Source: Bacillota bacterium (GTDB taxonomy: Bacteria; Bacillota; Clostridia; Lachnospirales; Lachnospiraceae). Taken from it: a stretch of 64,000 bases of DNA. The stretch is taken from positions 186,001 through 250,000 of the forward strand of contig JAEYGZ010000021.1 in the NCBI GenBank assembly GCA_023409535.1, given 5' to 3'. The notes beneath the pieces were generated by a model. It was not told the DNA's origin. It searched no databases and worked only from the letters and a program-made list of their open reading frames with translations. Positions 53,681 through 61,948 of this stretch are shown here, in pieces. The stretch's first letter is position 1. Every line of letters starts with the position of its first letter. The translations under genes were made by a program, and so were the position numbers.

Positions 53681-55630
53681 TTACGTATTCTGCAAGTCTG
53701 CAACGTCTAAGATCAGACTGATGCCTCCGTCACTTAACAATGTACAGCCGGACACCCCCTTCGCTTTCCTGAAGCCCTTTATGTATTCAGGCAGGGATTT
53801 CACAACGACCTGCTGCTGACCGATCAGGCCGTCTGCAAAGATACAGAGCGTTTTGTCCTCATCCTCCACCATTAGAATCATTCCTTCCGATATGTCGGTA
53901 ACCGATGTTTCCACCTTGTACAGCTGGTGCAGCCTGATAATCGGATGACACGCATTCCGTGACAGGAGCATTTCAATTCCTTCCGGGTTGGTAAATACAT
54001 CCTCCTCCTTTGCTTTAAAGGCCTCTCTGATGTTAATGATCGGGATGGTATACCGTGCATTCCCCACACGGATGATCATACCTTCAATGATCGCCAGTGT
54101 CAGCGGGAGCTTCATCGTGATTACGGTTCCCTTATCACGGACACTGTCTACCGTTACCGTACCTCCGATTGCCCCGATATTCTTTGTGACCACATCCATG
54201 CCGACACCCCGGCCGGAGAACTCCGTTACTGTCTGGTTCGTTGAAAAGCCTGGCAGGAAGATACAGGAGTATACCTCTTTATCAGAGATTTCGTTATCAG
54301 GACGGCTGATCAATCCAACTTCCCTCGCCTTGGCCAGTATTCTGTCCCGGTCCAATCCCTTTCCGTCATCCCTGACCGAAATCAATACATCTCCTCCGGA
54401 ATTTCTTGCCTCCAGTGTGATCACAGCCAGCTCCGGCTTTCCCTTGGCAAGCCTCTCCTGCGCCGGCTCGATGCCATGGTCAATGGCATTCCGGATCATA
54501 TGCATCAATGGATCTGAGATTCTTTCGATAATGTTCTTATCTACCTCCGTCTCCTCTCCTACAATCTCAAGCCTTACCTTCTTGGACAGCTTTCTGGACA
54601 TATCCCGGACAATCCGGTTCATCTTCTGAAGCGTTGCCGAAATAGGTACCATTCGGATTGACATGGCAACATCCTGAAGCTCATGGATAATTTTGCGGTG
54701 CTGCCTTGCCGCTTTTGCATAGAAATCCGAAGCCAGATCCTCCAGCTTCGTACTTCGGGTAAGCATGGCTTCGGAAACTACCAGCTCTCCCACCAAATCC
54801 ATTAACTTATCCAGCTTTGATACGTTTACGCTGATAATGCTCTGGTGGGACACAGCCTCAGGTATCTCCTTCGCTTTCAGCTCCGCCTCGTCCATTACCC
54901 CGCCTTTTTCTTCAGAGGATTGGGCAACCTGTTCCTGCTTAAGCTCCACAAGCTCCAGATCATTCAGAAAAATCGTCTTGGAAAAGAACTCATTCATCTT
55001 CTCATAAGAGCTGTCTGCAGCGAACCACAGCTGAAAACCCTCTTTTTGAATCGTCTGTATACTGTCCTCCTCCAGGATATTCTCAGGGAGATAGCTTATG
55101 CTGTGGGCAATATTCTTCAAATTATGTATGATATTGAAGGCCCGCACATTCTCCATCTTACAGTCCGGATCAAAATACACCACCGCCTTGTAATGCCGGT
55201 CATAAGCTTCCGCTTGCTGATCTTCCTCCTGTGAATGGGCAAGGAATACCTTAAGTTTATTTACAAGGGTACCTGACTGGCCATCCGGAAGATCACCGTT
55301 TTTAATTTTCTGCATTTCAATTCTGATAAAATCAATTCCTTCCAGAAGCACATCCGACAGCTTGGAATAATCGATAATAACAGAATTATCTTCCCTGAGA
55401 AGCTGGAACATATCCTCAACGGCATGTGCCAGAGAAGACACTTCATGGAACTGCATCATAGCCGAAGATCCCTTAATGGTATGCATAATGCGGAAGACTT
55501 CACCGATTGCACCGGAAGAATAACTGCCTGTACTCTCACAGTTGATAATAATCTGTTCCAACTGTTCCGATAACTGCATGGTTTCAAAGACAAATAGATC
55601 AAGCATTGGCTCAAGTTCAAAGTTAGACAT
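53681..55630 (-). CDS. cheA: chemotaxis histidine kinase CheA
   Basis: A 649-residue CheA. The HPt domain carries phospho-His H50 in IMHTIKGSSAMM. A reduced P2-like region spans 135-240, and the dimerisation domain starts near 265 (SVNVSKLDKLMDLVGELVVS). HATPase motifs are LMHMIRNAIDHGIEPAQER near 373-392 and DDGKGLDRDRI, and a CheW-like C-terminal domain follows. It heads a cheA-cheW-mcp-EAL operon. No cheY, cheB, cheR or flagellar gene is in the window. Its upstream region is bounded by a palindrome of a recombinase-carrying segment, so its promoter may be switchable. Confidence 0.96.
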   Translation of the reverse strand: MSNFELEPMLDLFVFETMQLSEQLEQIIINCESTGSYSSGAIGEVFRIMHTIKGSSAMMQFHEVSSLAHAVEDMFQLLREDNSVIIDYSKLSDVLLEGIDFIRIEMQKIKNGDLPDGQSGTLVNKLKVFLAHSQEEDQQAEAYDRHYKAVVYFDPDCKMENVRAFNIIHNLKNIAHSISYLPENILEEDSIQTIQKEGFQLWFAADSSYEKMNEFFSKTIFLNDLELVELKQEQVAQSSEEKGGVMDEAELKAKEIPEAVSHQSIISVNVSKLDKLMDLVGELVVSEAMLTRSTKLEDLASDFYAKAARQHRKIIHELQDVAMSIRMVPISATLQKMNRIVRDMSRKLSKKVRLEIVGEETEVDKNIIERISDPLMHMIRNAIDHGIEPAQERLAKGKPELAVITLEARNSGGDVLISVRDDGKGLDRDRILAKAREVGLISRPDNEISDKEVYSCIFLPGFSTNQTVTEFSGRGVGMDVVTKNIGAIGGTVTVDSVRDKGTVITMKLPLTLAIIEGMIIRVGNARYTIPIINIREAFKAKEEDVFTNPEGIEMLLSRNACHPIIRLHQLYKVETSVTDISEGMILMVEDEDKTLCIFADGLIGQQQVVVKSLPEYIKGFRKAKGVSGCTLLSDGGISLILDVADLQNT

Positions 55631-55710
55631 TCAGATCACCCTTAGTTTTTATTTTGCAACATCAAGATTGCAGTACACCTTATTACTTTATGTAAATTCA
55701 TGTAAAACAA

Positions 55711-55742
55711 TAATGTAACAATTTAGATAAATTGTTACATTA
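55711..55742. repeat. left palindromic recombination-site candidate
   Basis: A perfect 32-bp palindrome: 15-base arms around a central GA, with core AACAATTTAGATAAATTGTT (55716-55735 region). The same 20-bp core occurs inverted at 56497-56516. A further right half-site TAAATTGTTACAT lies at 55848-55860. Confidence 0.9.
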
Positions 55743-55744
55743 TA
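55739..55744 (-). promoter_or_regulatory. -10-like element facing cheA
   Basis: A perfect TATAAT on the minus strand overlaps the right edge of the left palindrome. GGCTATAA here also matches the sigma-28 -10 (GCCGATAA) at six of eight bases. The -35 is poor for either sigma factor. It would lie inside the invertible segment. Confidence 0.35.
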
Positions 55745-55811
55745 GCCAACACTAGAATTGCGTATTCTACCGTATTTCAAAAAAAATAAAAATAAATTAT
55801 ATAAAAATAAC

Positions 55812-55840
55812 TTGCAAATGCATGTAACATTTCATAAGAT
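55812..55840 (+). promoter_or_regulatory. promoter of recombinase gene
   Basis: TTGCAA (55812-55817), 17-base spacer, TAAGAT (55835-55840), then a half-palindrome over the presumed start of transcription (55848-55860), which suggests autorepression. Confidence 0.6.
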
Positions 55841-55876
55841 ATATGTATAAATTGTTACATAGATGGAGGTAATCTT

Positions 55877-56437
55877 ATGACAGTGGAACCAATCAGAGAT
55901 AAAGCAAAAATAGGACTAATGTATCAGTTTCTATCCGGAAAAGACACAAAATATGGGTTGATTTACAAATTCGGATTGAACACCGGGTTACGAATCAGTG
56001 ATATTCTGCCCCTTAAATTGAATCAGATATTGAATAATGACGGAACCTTTCGGGAGTATCTGGTGATCAAAGAGAAAAAAACCAATAAGGAAAAAAAGAT
56101 TAAGCTAAATAATGCCCTGCGGAAGGTAATTGTATCTTATGTTAAAGAAAGCCATTTACAATATGAGGAATACTTATTTCCCAGTAAAAAAGGTGAGCAT
56201 ATCGGGCGAATACAAGCATACCGTGTTCTGAAGGAGGCGGCCGACCTGATCGGAATCGAGAACTTTGGAACCCATAGCCTGCGAAAAACCTGGGGTTATT
56301 GGACCTATAATATGTCAAAGTATAATATAGGGTTAATCATGGATACCTTCAACCACAGCTCCCAGGGAATCACGCTCCGTTACATCGGAGTAAATCAGGA
56401 TCAAAAGGATGAATTGTATTCCCTTGTCCAATTTTAG
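55877..56437 (+). CDS. small tyrosine recombinase (FimB/FimE-sized)
   Basis: A 186-residue protein that is almost only the catalytic domain of a tyrosine recombinase. All key residues are visible: R39 (NTGLRISD), K68 (KKTNK), H133 and R136 (THSLRK), H160 (FNHSS) and the nucleophile Y169 (TLRYIG). It lacks the N-terminal core-binding domain of XerC/D and phage integrases, as do the FimB/FimE invertases (about 200 residues). GGAGG precedes the ATG. It is flanked by inverted 20-bp palindromes and is the only plus-strand gene in this part. No phage or transposon genes are near. DNA inversion is the favoured role, inferred from size and sites. Confidence 0.85.
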   Translation: MTVEPIRDKAKIGLMYQFLSGKDTKYGLIYKFGLNTGLRISDILPLKLNQILNNDGTFREYLVIKEKKTNKEKKIKLNNALRKVIVSYVKESHLQYEEYLFPSKKGEHIGRIQAYRVLKEAADLIGIENFGTHSLRKTWGYWTYNMSKYNIGLIMDTFNHSSQGITLRYIGVNQDQKDELYSLVQF

Positions 56438-56447
56438 GAGAAAATGC

Positions 56448-56476
56448 TTGCATAATAATGTCAGAAATGGTATATT
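56448..56476 (+). promoter_or_regulatory. outward-facing promoter at segment end
   Basis: TTGCAT (56448-56453), 17-base spacer, TATATT (56471-56476) with TGG immediately before it (extended -10). It lies 11 bases after the recombinase stop codon and fires across the right palindrome. In the present orientation it meets only the terminator at 56587-56636. Confidence 0.65.
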
Positions 56477-56496
56477 ATTGTCGAAGTCTCTTATAC

Positions 56497-56516
56497 AACA
56501 ATTTATCTAAATTGTT
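56497..56516. repeat. right palindromic recombination-site candidate
   Basis: AACAATTTATCTAAATTGTT is the exact reverse complement of the core of the left palindrome. The central TC versus GA sets its orientation as inverted. Confidence 0.9.
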
Positions 56517-56586
56517 TCGTGTCATGAAAAATCCCCTGTTTGCCGAATTTTTATCAACCAAGTTATAATATGGTATATTTCACAAT

Positions 56587-56636
56587 AAAAATACCTCCCT
56601 TGAGTCCGTTCATCGGCCAACAAAGGAGGTGTTTTT
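56587..56636. terminator. bidirectional terminator
   Basis: AAATACCTCC and GGAGGTGTTT pair (with one G-T), with T-runs on both strands. It ends the propeller-protein gene on the minus strand and would stop plus-strand transcripts leaving the recombinase segment. Confidence 0.75.
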
Positions 56637-56671
56637 ATATATCCTTATAAAGATTTATCAATTCTATTACA

Positions 56672-58375
56672 TCATTCATTCACTGCGCTCAGGAAATCAA
56701 CTCCATCCATAATGAAAGTAAAATCCGTTCCCTGGGTATTATAGAAGACGGCATCCGCTCCGTTAACCTCTTTCTGATAAATTACCCCAAAGTTCCACTC
56801 TTTAAGACCTTTGACAGCCTCTCCGGTCTCTACTGCCACCGGTTCGGAACCATTGATTGTATAATACAGCGTACCTGTATTATTCTCATAATCCTTCAGA
56901 AAGAACAAGGTATCTCCCTTTTGGTTCAGCGCCATGTTGGATACATTCTCACTTATGAGATGCTCTTCTCCGTTCTTTGCACGATAGTACAGCTGCCCAT
57001 ACTTCACAAAATATATCCGGGACAGATCCTCGGATGCTCTGAATAGCTGAATATGATCTGTCAGAACAGTACTTTGGCGGGAACCTTTGAGGTCTGTCAT
57101 TTGAATCAAATCATTCTCGATACTTTGATAGAGCAAACTGCGGCCGTCACGGGAAAGTACAACCTTCCTCCCGTCAGACGCTGAAGCCAAGTAGGTATCC
57201 GCCCAATTCTCGTCAATGATATGAACATAGGAGGCGGAATCATAAAACATCTTATTTCGGAAGGAATCAAATCCATAATTAATTATTACTGATCTCTGCC
57301 AGTTTATTTCGTTTGACGGTGTGATGAAGGAAGTAATATTGTTCGTTCTAAGCCTGCCGGGCTTTCCGCCCTTCACACTTATGTAATAACTGCCACTGTC
57401 CAGATACATAATTTCCGAAAGATCTTTATTCGTATAGATGGGAAGTGATACCTGCTTTGATAACAGTGTACTCCTTCCATCTCTTTCAACATATAGATTT
57501 AATGCATTATCCTCAGCATACTCTATGTAGTAAATGCTATTCCCATCCTGAGAGATCATCAAAATTATTCTTTGATCATCGTAAAGAACCGGCACACCGC
57601 CTTCCCTGATAATATAGGATCGAAAGGTCGGTAAGTTATTTTCCATAACCATGCTCCCGGTATTATCAATCTTGTAGGTAATATAGGATATCATCTTCGC
57701 CCCGGATGATACATTAAGCATATCAAAATTCATATCTTCCCGATTATCAATCAGGGTTTCTTTCTTTTTTGCCACATCATACAAATACAAATAACTCTTG
57801 TTTAATCCGCCGCGTCTTGTAAAGAGAACATATTTCCCATCCTCCGATAAACTGCTGTTGGGGACTACGGAATCAAAGTCACTCACCATATTCTTATTCA
57901 CATAGGCCTCATAGGAAATCATAGGATCAAACAGCAGTGCTGAGGTATGGTCCCTGCTGTAGCTTTTGACTCGCATGGAACGATCCAGCTTGGCAACCAT
58001 ATTTCCTTCTGAATCAAATACATAGGTTTTCTGTTTGCTGTCATCGGAAAACACCTCAATCGCATCCTTTGCGATATGGCTATACTCCGCAGCTATTTTA
58101 CTATTCCCAAGGAACAGGTATAAGCAGACCACCATAATCACTCCCGCTGCTATACCCAGGTAGGAAGGGCGGAATATCCTGTGCGGCCTTTCCTGTGCTG
58201 TTGCTTCCTCCTGGTCCGGCAAATTCTGATTAAGTCCCTGGTACATATAATCTGAGAGACTTTGAAATTTTTCTTCCTTAGCCTCTTTGGGTATCGGTGA
58301 GACAGTACCAATTACCTGCGCACTTTCATATTCTGAATCCGGCCTTGAAAACCCAAGCTCTTCATTCTCTGGCAT
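56672..58375 (-). CDS. membrane-anchored propeller-like protein, unknown function
   Basis: A 567-residue protein of unknown function. A cytoplasmic N-terminal tail of about 70 residues is followed by one helix (YLGIAAGVIMVVCLYLFLG near 73-91), then an extracellular region of repeated beta segments with patterns such as SEDGKYVLFTRRGG, SQDGNSIYYIEY and SRDGRSLLYQSI. These resemble TolB/WD-type propeller blades (DUF5050-like). GGGGGG precedes the ATG. No partner gene is evident. A sensor or scaffold role is conceivable only from topology. Confidence 0.6.
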   Translation of the reverse strand: MPENEELGFSRPDSEYESAQVIGTVSPIPKEAKEEKFQSLSDYMYQGLNQNLPDQEEATAQERPHRIFRPSYLGIAAGVIMVVCLYLFLGNSKIAAEYSHIAKDAIEVFSDDSKQKTYVFDSEGNMVAKLDRSMRVKSYSRDHTSALLFDPMISYEAYVNKNMVSDFDSVVPNSSLSEDGKYVLFTRRGGLNKSYLYLYDVAKKKETLIDNREDMNFDMLNVSSGAKMISYITYKIDNTGSMVMENNLPTFRSYIIREGGVPVLYDDQRIILMISQDGNSIYYIEYAEDNALNLYVERDGRSTLLSKQVSLPIYTNKDLSEIMYLDSGSYYISVKGGKPGRLRTNNITSFITPSNEINWQRSVIINYGFDSFRNKMFYDSASYVHIIDENWADTYLASASDGRKVVLSRDGRSLLYQSIENDLIQMTDLKGSRQSTVLTDHIQLFRASEDLSRIYFVKYGQLYYRAKNGEEHLISENVSNMALNQKGDTLFFLKDYENNTGTLYYTINGSEPVAVETGEAVKGLKEWNFGVIYQKEVNGADAVFYNTQGTDFTFIMDGVDFLSAVNE

Positions 58376-58449
58376 ACTTCACCCCCCTTTATTAAATTAT
58401 AATCTGACCGGAATTATATGTCAAATTTGTTCTGTAAATAAGAAAAAAC

Positions 58450-58487
58450 AGAAAGAATCCCAAGTCATTCAACCTGGGATTCTTTCT
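58450..58487 (-). terminator. terminator after amino-acid-binding protein gene
   Basis: AGAAAGAATCCCA and TGGGATTCTTTCT form a perfect 13-bp stem, followed by GTTTTTT on the minus strand, 19 bases after the stop codon. Confidence 0.92.
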
Positions 58488-58505
58488 ATCATTTTGTGAG
58501 GAGAT

Positions 58506-59381
58506 CTATTCAATAGTAGTAATATCGGCACCAAACCATTTTTCAGAAATCTCGGCAACCTTACCTTCTGCTTTCAAATCACTAAGAGCTTTATTAACCG
58601 CATCCCGAAGTGCTGCCTCACCCTTTCGAAAACCGATTGCATACTCATCTGCCAGAAGGGTCTCACTTAACACCTTATAATCCTTGCCAAGCTCCGTAAT
58701 CATATAATTGGCCATAACCGTATCCATTAATACTGCGTCAGAATTGCCAGTCTCAAGATCCATCAACGCCATATCGTATTTCTCAAAGGGATTAATCTGC
58801 CCGACGGACTCACGGAACGCTTTATTGTCCTCTGCATTCAATGCCTCTTCAGCTGAGGAACCGCCCTGGATTGCCAACTTCTTTCCTGCCATATCGGCCA
58901 TGGATGTGACTCTGCTGTCACCGGTTACCACCAGGGAAATGTTATTCAGTAAATAGGTTTGAGACATCTCCAGGTTAGCCTGGCGCTCCGGAGTTACGGA
59001 AAACCCGTTCCAGATACAATCAATATTCTTGGTTGCCAGCTCCTGCTCCTTGGCTGTCCAGTCAATGGGCTGAAGTACCAGTTCCACACCAAGCTTCTCA
59101 CATACGGCATTGGCCAGATCAATATCAAAGCCTGCAATCTCATTATTATCATCCCGAAATCCCATGGGCGGGAAAGAATCATCAAGACCCAGGATTAATT
59201 TACCGTTATCCTGTATGTATTGCAGGGAAGTATCATCACCGGCACCATCTGCATCTGCATCATCTGCGATCCCGGAACCGCTGCCAGCCTCCGTCCCAGC
59301 CGGCTCCTCCTTGGTTCCGCAGGCAGTAAGGCTGAAAGTGAGGATCCCGAATATAATCAAACTTACTAATTTCTTCTTCAT
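58506..59381 (-). CDS. polar amino acid-binding lipoprotein
   Basis: A 291-residue solute-binding protein of family 3. The lipoprotein signal ends at C21 (LTACGTK), then a Gly/Ala/Asp linker. Motifs: LILGLDDSFPPMGFRDDNNE near 62-81, GFDIDLANAVCEKLGVEL, NIDCIWNGFSVTPERQ, and YAIGFRKGEAALRDAVNKAL. It is transcribed alone, with its own terminator. It most likely serves the permease-ATPase pair at 48981-50413, because the promoters share 20 exact bases and that pair has no binding protein. Confidence 0.93.
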   Translation of the reverse strand: MKKKLVSLIIFGILTFSLTACGTKEEPAGTEAGSGSGIADDADADGAGDDTSLQYIQDNGKLILGLDDSFPPMGFRDDNNEIAGFDIDLANAVCEKLGVELVLQPIDWTAKEQELATKNIDCIWNGFSVTPERQANLEMSQTYLLNNISLVVTGDSRVTSMADMAGKKLAIQGGSSAEEALNAEDNKAFRESVGQINPFEKYDMALMDLETGNSDAVLMDTVMANYMITELGKDYKVLSETLLADEYAIGFRKGEAALRDAVNKALSDLKAEGKVAEISEKWFGADITTIE

Positions 59382-59404
59382 TTCATAATATCTCCTTTAA
59401 GACT

Positions 59405-59520
59405 TTTCCTTTTCATGCTTTTAATGCTTTTGTTTTAAGCTTTTTGTTTCATGCTTTTTGTTTTTTCTTTTAAGCTTTTTTTATACTTATTGTTTTATGC
59501 TTTTTCTTCTATACTTTTTT
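59405..59520 (-). repeat. degenerate AT-rich repeats in leader
   Basis: On the plus strand TTTTATGCTTTT- and TTTTAAGCTTTTT-like units recur about seven times, with spacing of about 12-20 bases, between the promoter and start of the binding-protein gene. In the transcript these are A-rich. The function is unknown; the remainder of 59382-59717 holds the promoter and a terminator only. Confidence 0.7.
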
Positions 59521-59569
59521 ATTAGATTTCAATACTTTCTACTATATTTAAACCGCTTTTATCAATTAT

Positions 59570-59607
59570 CACTTTACCATATTACCATACGAAATTAGAT
59601 TATGCAA
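59570..59607 (-). promoter_or_regulatory. promoter of amino-acid-binding protein, shared motif
   Basis: Minus-strand TTGCAT (59602-59607), 17-base spacer, TAATAT (59579-59584) with extended TGG. Bases 59570-59589 are identical to 50466-50485. The leader is about 190 bases long. Confidence 0.7.
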
Positions 59608-59647
59608 CCCTTAAGTTCAGGTATATATTTACATTAACAGGCATAAA

Positions 59648-59693
59648 AATACCTCAGATCTCCTCTTGTAACAGGATATTGACCTGAGGTATT
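59648..59693 (-). terminator. terminator after serine hydrolase gene
   Basis: AATACCTCAG and CTGAGGTATT pair, followed by TTTTT on the minus strand, 25 bases past the stop codon. Confidence 0.85.
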
Positions 59694-59717
59694 GAATAAT
59701 AATCAAGAAAACCAGAT

Positions 59718-60890
59718 TTATATTGCTCCGTAAATAATCGACCGGAGCTTACGAAACATGGTAGGGTTTGTTCCGCCGGCGCGCTGTATCATGTAAAGCA
59801 TAACCAGCTTCTCTTCCGGATCCACCATAAAATAATTACCGGTCCAACCATCCCAGCCAAATTCTCCGACAGAGCCATTGCTCCCGGCTGCTGCCAGGTT
59901 AACCATACTTCTCATAAGATTGCCGTAACCATATCCTCTTAACGGATCCCAATCAAAGGTCACAGCCTGAGACAGTGTCAGTTGAGACTTCGAGAGATAG
60001 GATATTGTCTTACGGCCAAGAATGCGAACCCCATGATAGCTTCCGCCATTGGCCAGCATCAATGCAAACCGTGTGTAATCCTCCACCGTAGACACCAGGC
60101 CTGCACCACCGGATTCAAACCCAGGGGGTGTCCGGTAATCAAAGATGGCAAGCATATCACCTGTGAATGGAACAAGCTTCTTCAAATTATTTTTATACTC
60201 ATAAACCTGAGCAAAACGGTGCAGCTTCTCCAGAGGTACATAAAAGCCGGTATCCACCATACCAAGGGGGGCAAATATCTCTTCCTTCAGAAATATTCCA
60301 AAGCTGCGGCCGGAAACCACTTCTATCACCGCTCCCAGAATATCTGCGGACGCCCCATATCTCCAATGATCTCCAGGTTCAAATTCCAATGGAACCTGTC
60401 CGATCCGATTGGCAAAATCAACGGTACTCACCTGCTTGCCCTCATGATATGATCTTTCCACATCTGCAAATAAAGCCTGCATTTTCCTGCCGACCTCAAA
60501 GCTTTCATCCGGATACACAATACCTGAAGTCATATTCAATAAATCCTTCACAGTTACAGGATTTGTTACAGGAACGAGACCTTTCTCCGTCCATATTTGC
60601 TGATTTTGAAAGCCTTCCAGATAATCAGACACCGGGGCCATCAGATTTAATAGGCCACGCTCATATAAGATCATGGCAGCAACTGCTGTTACCGGCTTTG
60701 ATTGCGAGAAAAGACGGTAAATCGTATCCTTTGCGATATTGATATTCTTCTCAATATCTGCCAGTCCCACCTCATCCTGATAGATAATTTCATTATTCTG
60801 AAGCACGCGAATTGCCGCACCGCTGATCTCACCACGGTTAACCTCATCCTGAATTATTATGCTGAGCTGCTTTAAGTTTTTTAATTCCAT
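59718..60890 (-). CDS. serine hydrolase, class C beta-lactamase-like
   Basis: A 390-residue cytoplasmic member of the beta-lactamase/transpeptidase-like family (EstB/PbpX-type). The nucleophile motif SxxK is S62-Q-S-K65 (LFSQSKPVTAV). The second-motif tyrosine is in HWRYGASADILG near 167, and a GWDGW-containing C-terminal strand contributes to the third motif. No signal peptide is seen. Family members hydrolyse esters or D-amino acid peptides; the substrate is unknown. It has its own terminator. AGAGGGG precedes the ATG. Confidence 0.82.
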   Translation of the reverse strand: MELKNLKQLSIIIQDEVNRGEISGAAIRVLQNNEIIYQDEVGLADIEKNINIAKDTIYRLFSQSKPVTAVAAMILYERGLLNLMAPVSDYLEGFQNQQIWTEKGLVPVTNPVTVKDLLNMTSGIVYPDESFEVGRKMQALFADVERSYHEGKQVSTVDFANRIGQVPLEFEPGDHWRYGASADILGAVIEVVSGRSFGIFLKEEIFAPLGMVDTGFYVPLEKLHRFAQVYEYKNNLKKLVPFTGDMLAIFDYRTPPGFESGGAGLVSTVEDYTRFALMLANGGSYHGVRILGRKTISYLSKSQLTLSQAVTFDWDPLRGYGYGNLMRSMVNLAAAGSNGSVGEFGWDGWTGNYFMVDPEEKLVMLYMIQRAGGTNPTMFRKLRSIIYGAI

Positions 60891-60957
60891 GGTTTCCCCT
60901 CTGCTTCCTTCTCTTACCCCAAATAGCTATTTCAGCTGAATCTATCATCTTAAAATT

Positions 60958-61944
60958 TTAATTTTCATACAAATCCCTGGCCGCGGCCTCCATAAGAAGA
61001 AAAAAAGCTTGCCCCTCTGCTGCAACCCCCGAGGAATTAAACTGCGGCATTCCACAGACTCCTCTTACAAAACCATACGCGTCCACCTTATTATATGCGG
61101 CTGCCCGGGCCTTATCCGCAAATTCCAGATAGAAATGCTCCAGATACCCCGCCTTCACTCCGCGATAAATAGAATAAGCGGCCATCTGCCCAACATTCGT
61201 CTCAACAAAGGAGTCCGGGTTGTCAAGGACATCATGGAATAAACCATCCTCCCGCTGAAATTTAAGGCAGCCATCTAACAAATCCTTCACATAGGTGACA
61301 AGATACGCTTTCTCCTCCTGATGCTCCGATCCAAGCATACCGATCACCCGGGTAAGACCCGACAGTGCCCAGCCATTCCCGACACCCCAGTGATCCGCCC
61401 TGCCAAATTCCTTCTTCCCGTCATGCCAAATATGGGAAAGTAACTTCTTATCATTATCATATAAATATTTGCGGAAGCTCTTAATTTGCTTCATAGCTTC
61501 TGCCACATCACCATATTTACATAAAAAAGGAGGTGCCATATAATAAGCATCCACCCAGATCTGTTCCTTCCCCCACTCCCCGTCAAAGTGATGAAGGACT
61601 CCATCCTCCGTTCTGGGAGCTTTCATTTTTAAATATTCGTAAAGCTTGCGGGCTGCCTCAGTCAGATGCTCTGAGTTTGTGCATTTCGCAACTTCAATCA
61701 GGGCTTCTCCGATGGCAGCAGGGTCAGTTACCGCTTCATTCGTAATCATTATCCCAACACGACCATCCTCTGCATTGCGCATCACCGCTGCCTCACACAG
61801 ACGGATAACCTCATCTGTTAAGCCCTCCAGTTCCAGAATAGTCTGAGCCGCACAGCCCTGCTCCCACTGAAAGCGCTGAATACATAACATTGCCGACTTC
61901 ACTTTTTGAAGCATCTCCGGATTGGATCTTATGCGTATACTCAT
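60958..61944 (-). CDS. GH105/GH88-type unsaturated glucuronyl hydrolase
   Basis: A 328-residue protein of the unsaturated rhamnogalacturonyl/glucuronyl hydrolase group (YteR/YesR-like). Hallmarks are WVDAYYMAPPFLCKYG near 134-149, HIWHDGKKEFGRADHWGVGNGWALSGL (seen as HIWHDGKKEFGRADHWGVG then NGWALSGL), and a C-terminal PQFNSSGVAAEGQAFFLLM. They release unsaturated uronic acid from pectin or glycosaminoglycan fragments. There is no signal peptide, so it acts on imported oligosaccharide. The start at 61944 lies 4 bases after the lipid kinase gene; an upstream TTG start is possible. The two may be co-transcribed by chance. Confidence 0.8.
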   Translation of the reverse strand: MSIRIRSNPEMLQKVKSAMLCIQRFQWEQGCAAQTILELEGLTDEVIRLCEAAVMRNAEDGRVGIMITNEAVTDPAAIGEALIEVAKCTNSEHLTEAARKLYEYLKMKAPRTEDGVLHHFDGEWGKEQIWVDAYYMAPPFLCKYGDVAEAMKQIKSFRKYLYDNDKKLLSHIWHDGKKEFGRADHWGVGNGWALSGLTRVIGMLGSEHQEEKAYLVTYVKDLLDGCLKFQREDGLFHDVLDNPDSFVETNVGQMAAYSIYRGVKAGYLEHFYLEFADKARAAAYNKVDAYGFVRGVCGMPQFNSSGVAAEGQAFFLLMEAAARDLYEN

Positions 61945-61948
61945 GCTC

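Noticed and set aside
55877..56437. Prophage or integrative-element integrase
   Set aside because: No phage, plasmid, relaxase or excisionase genes and no tRNA attachment site are near. The protein lacks arm- and core-binding domains.
55877..56437. XerC/XerD host resolvase
   Set aside because: It is far too short (186 versus about 300 residues) and the flanking palindromes do not resemble dif.
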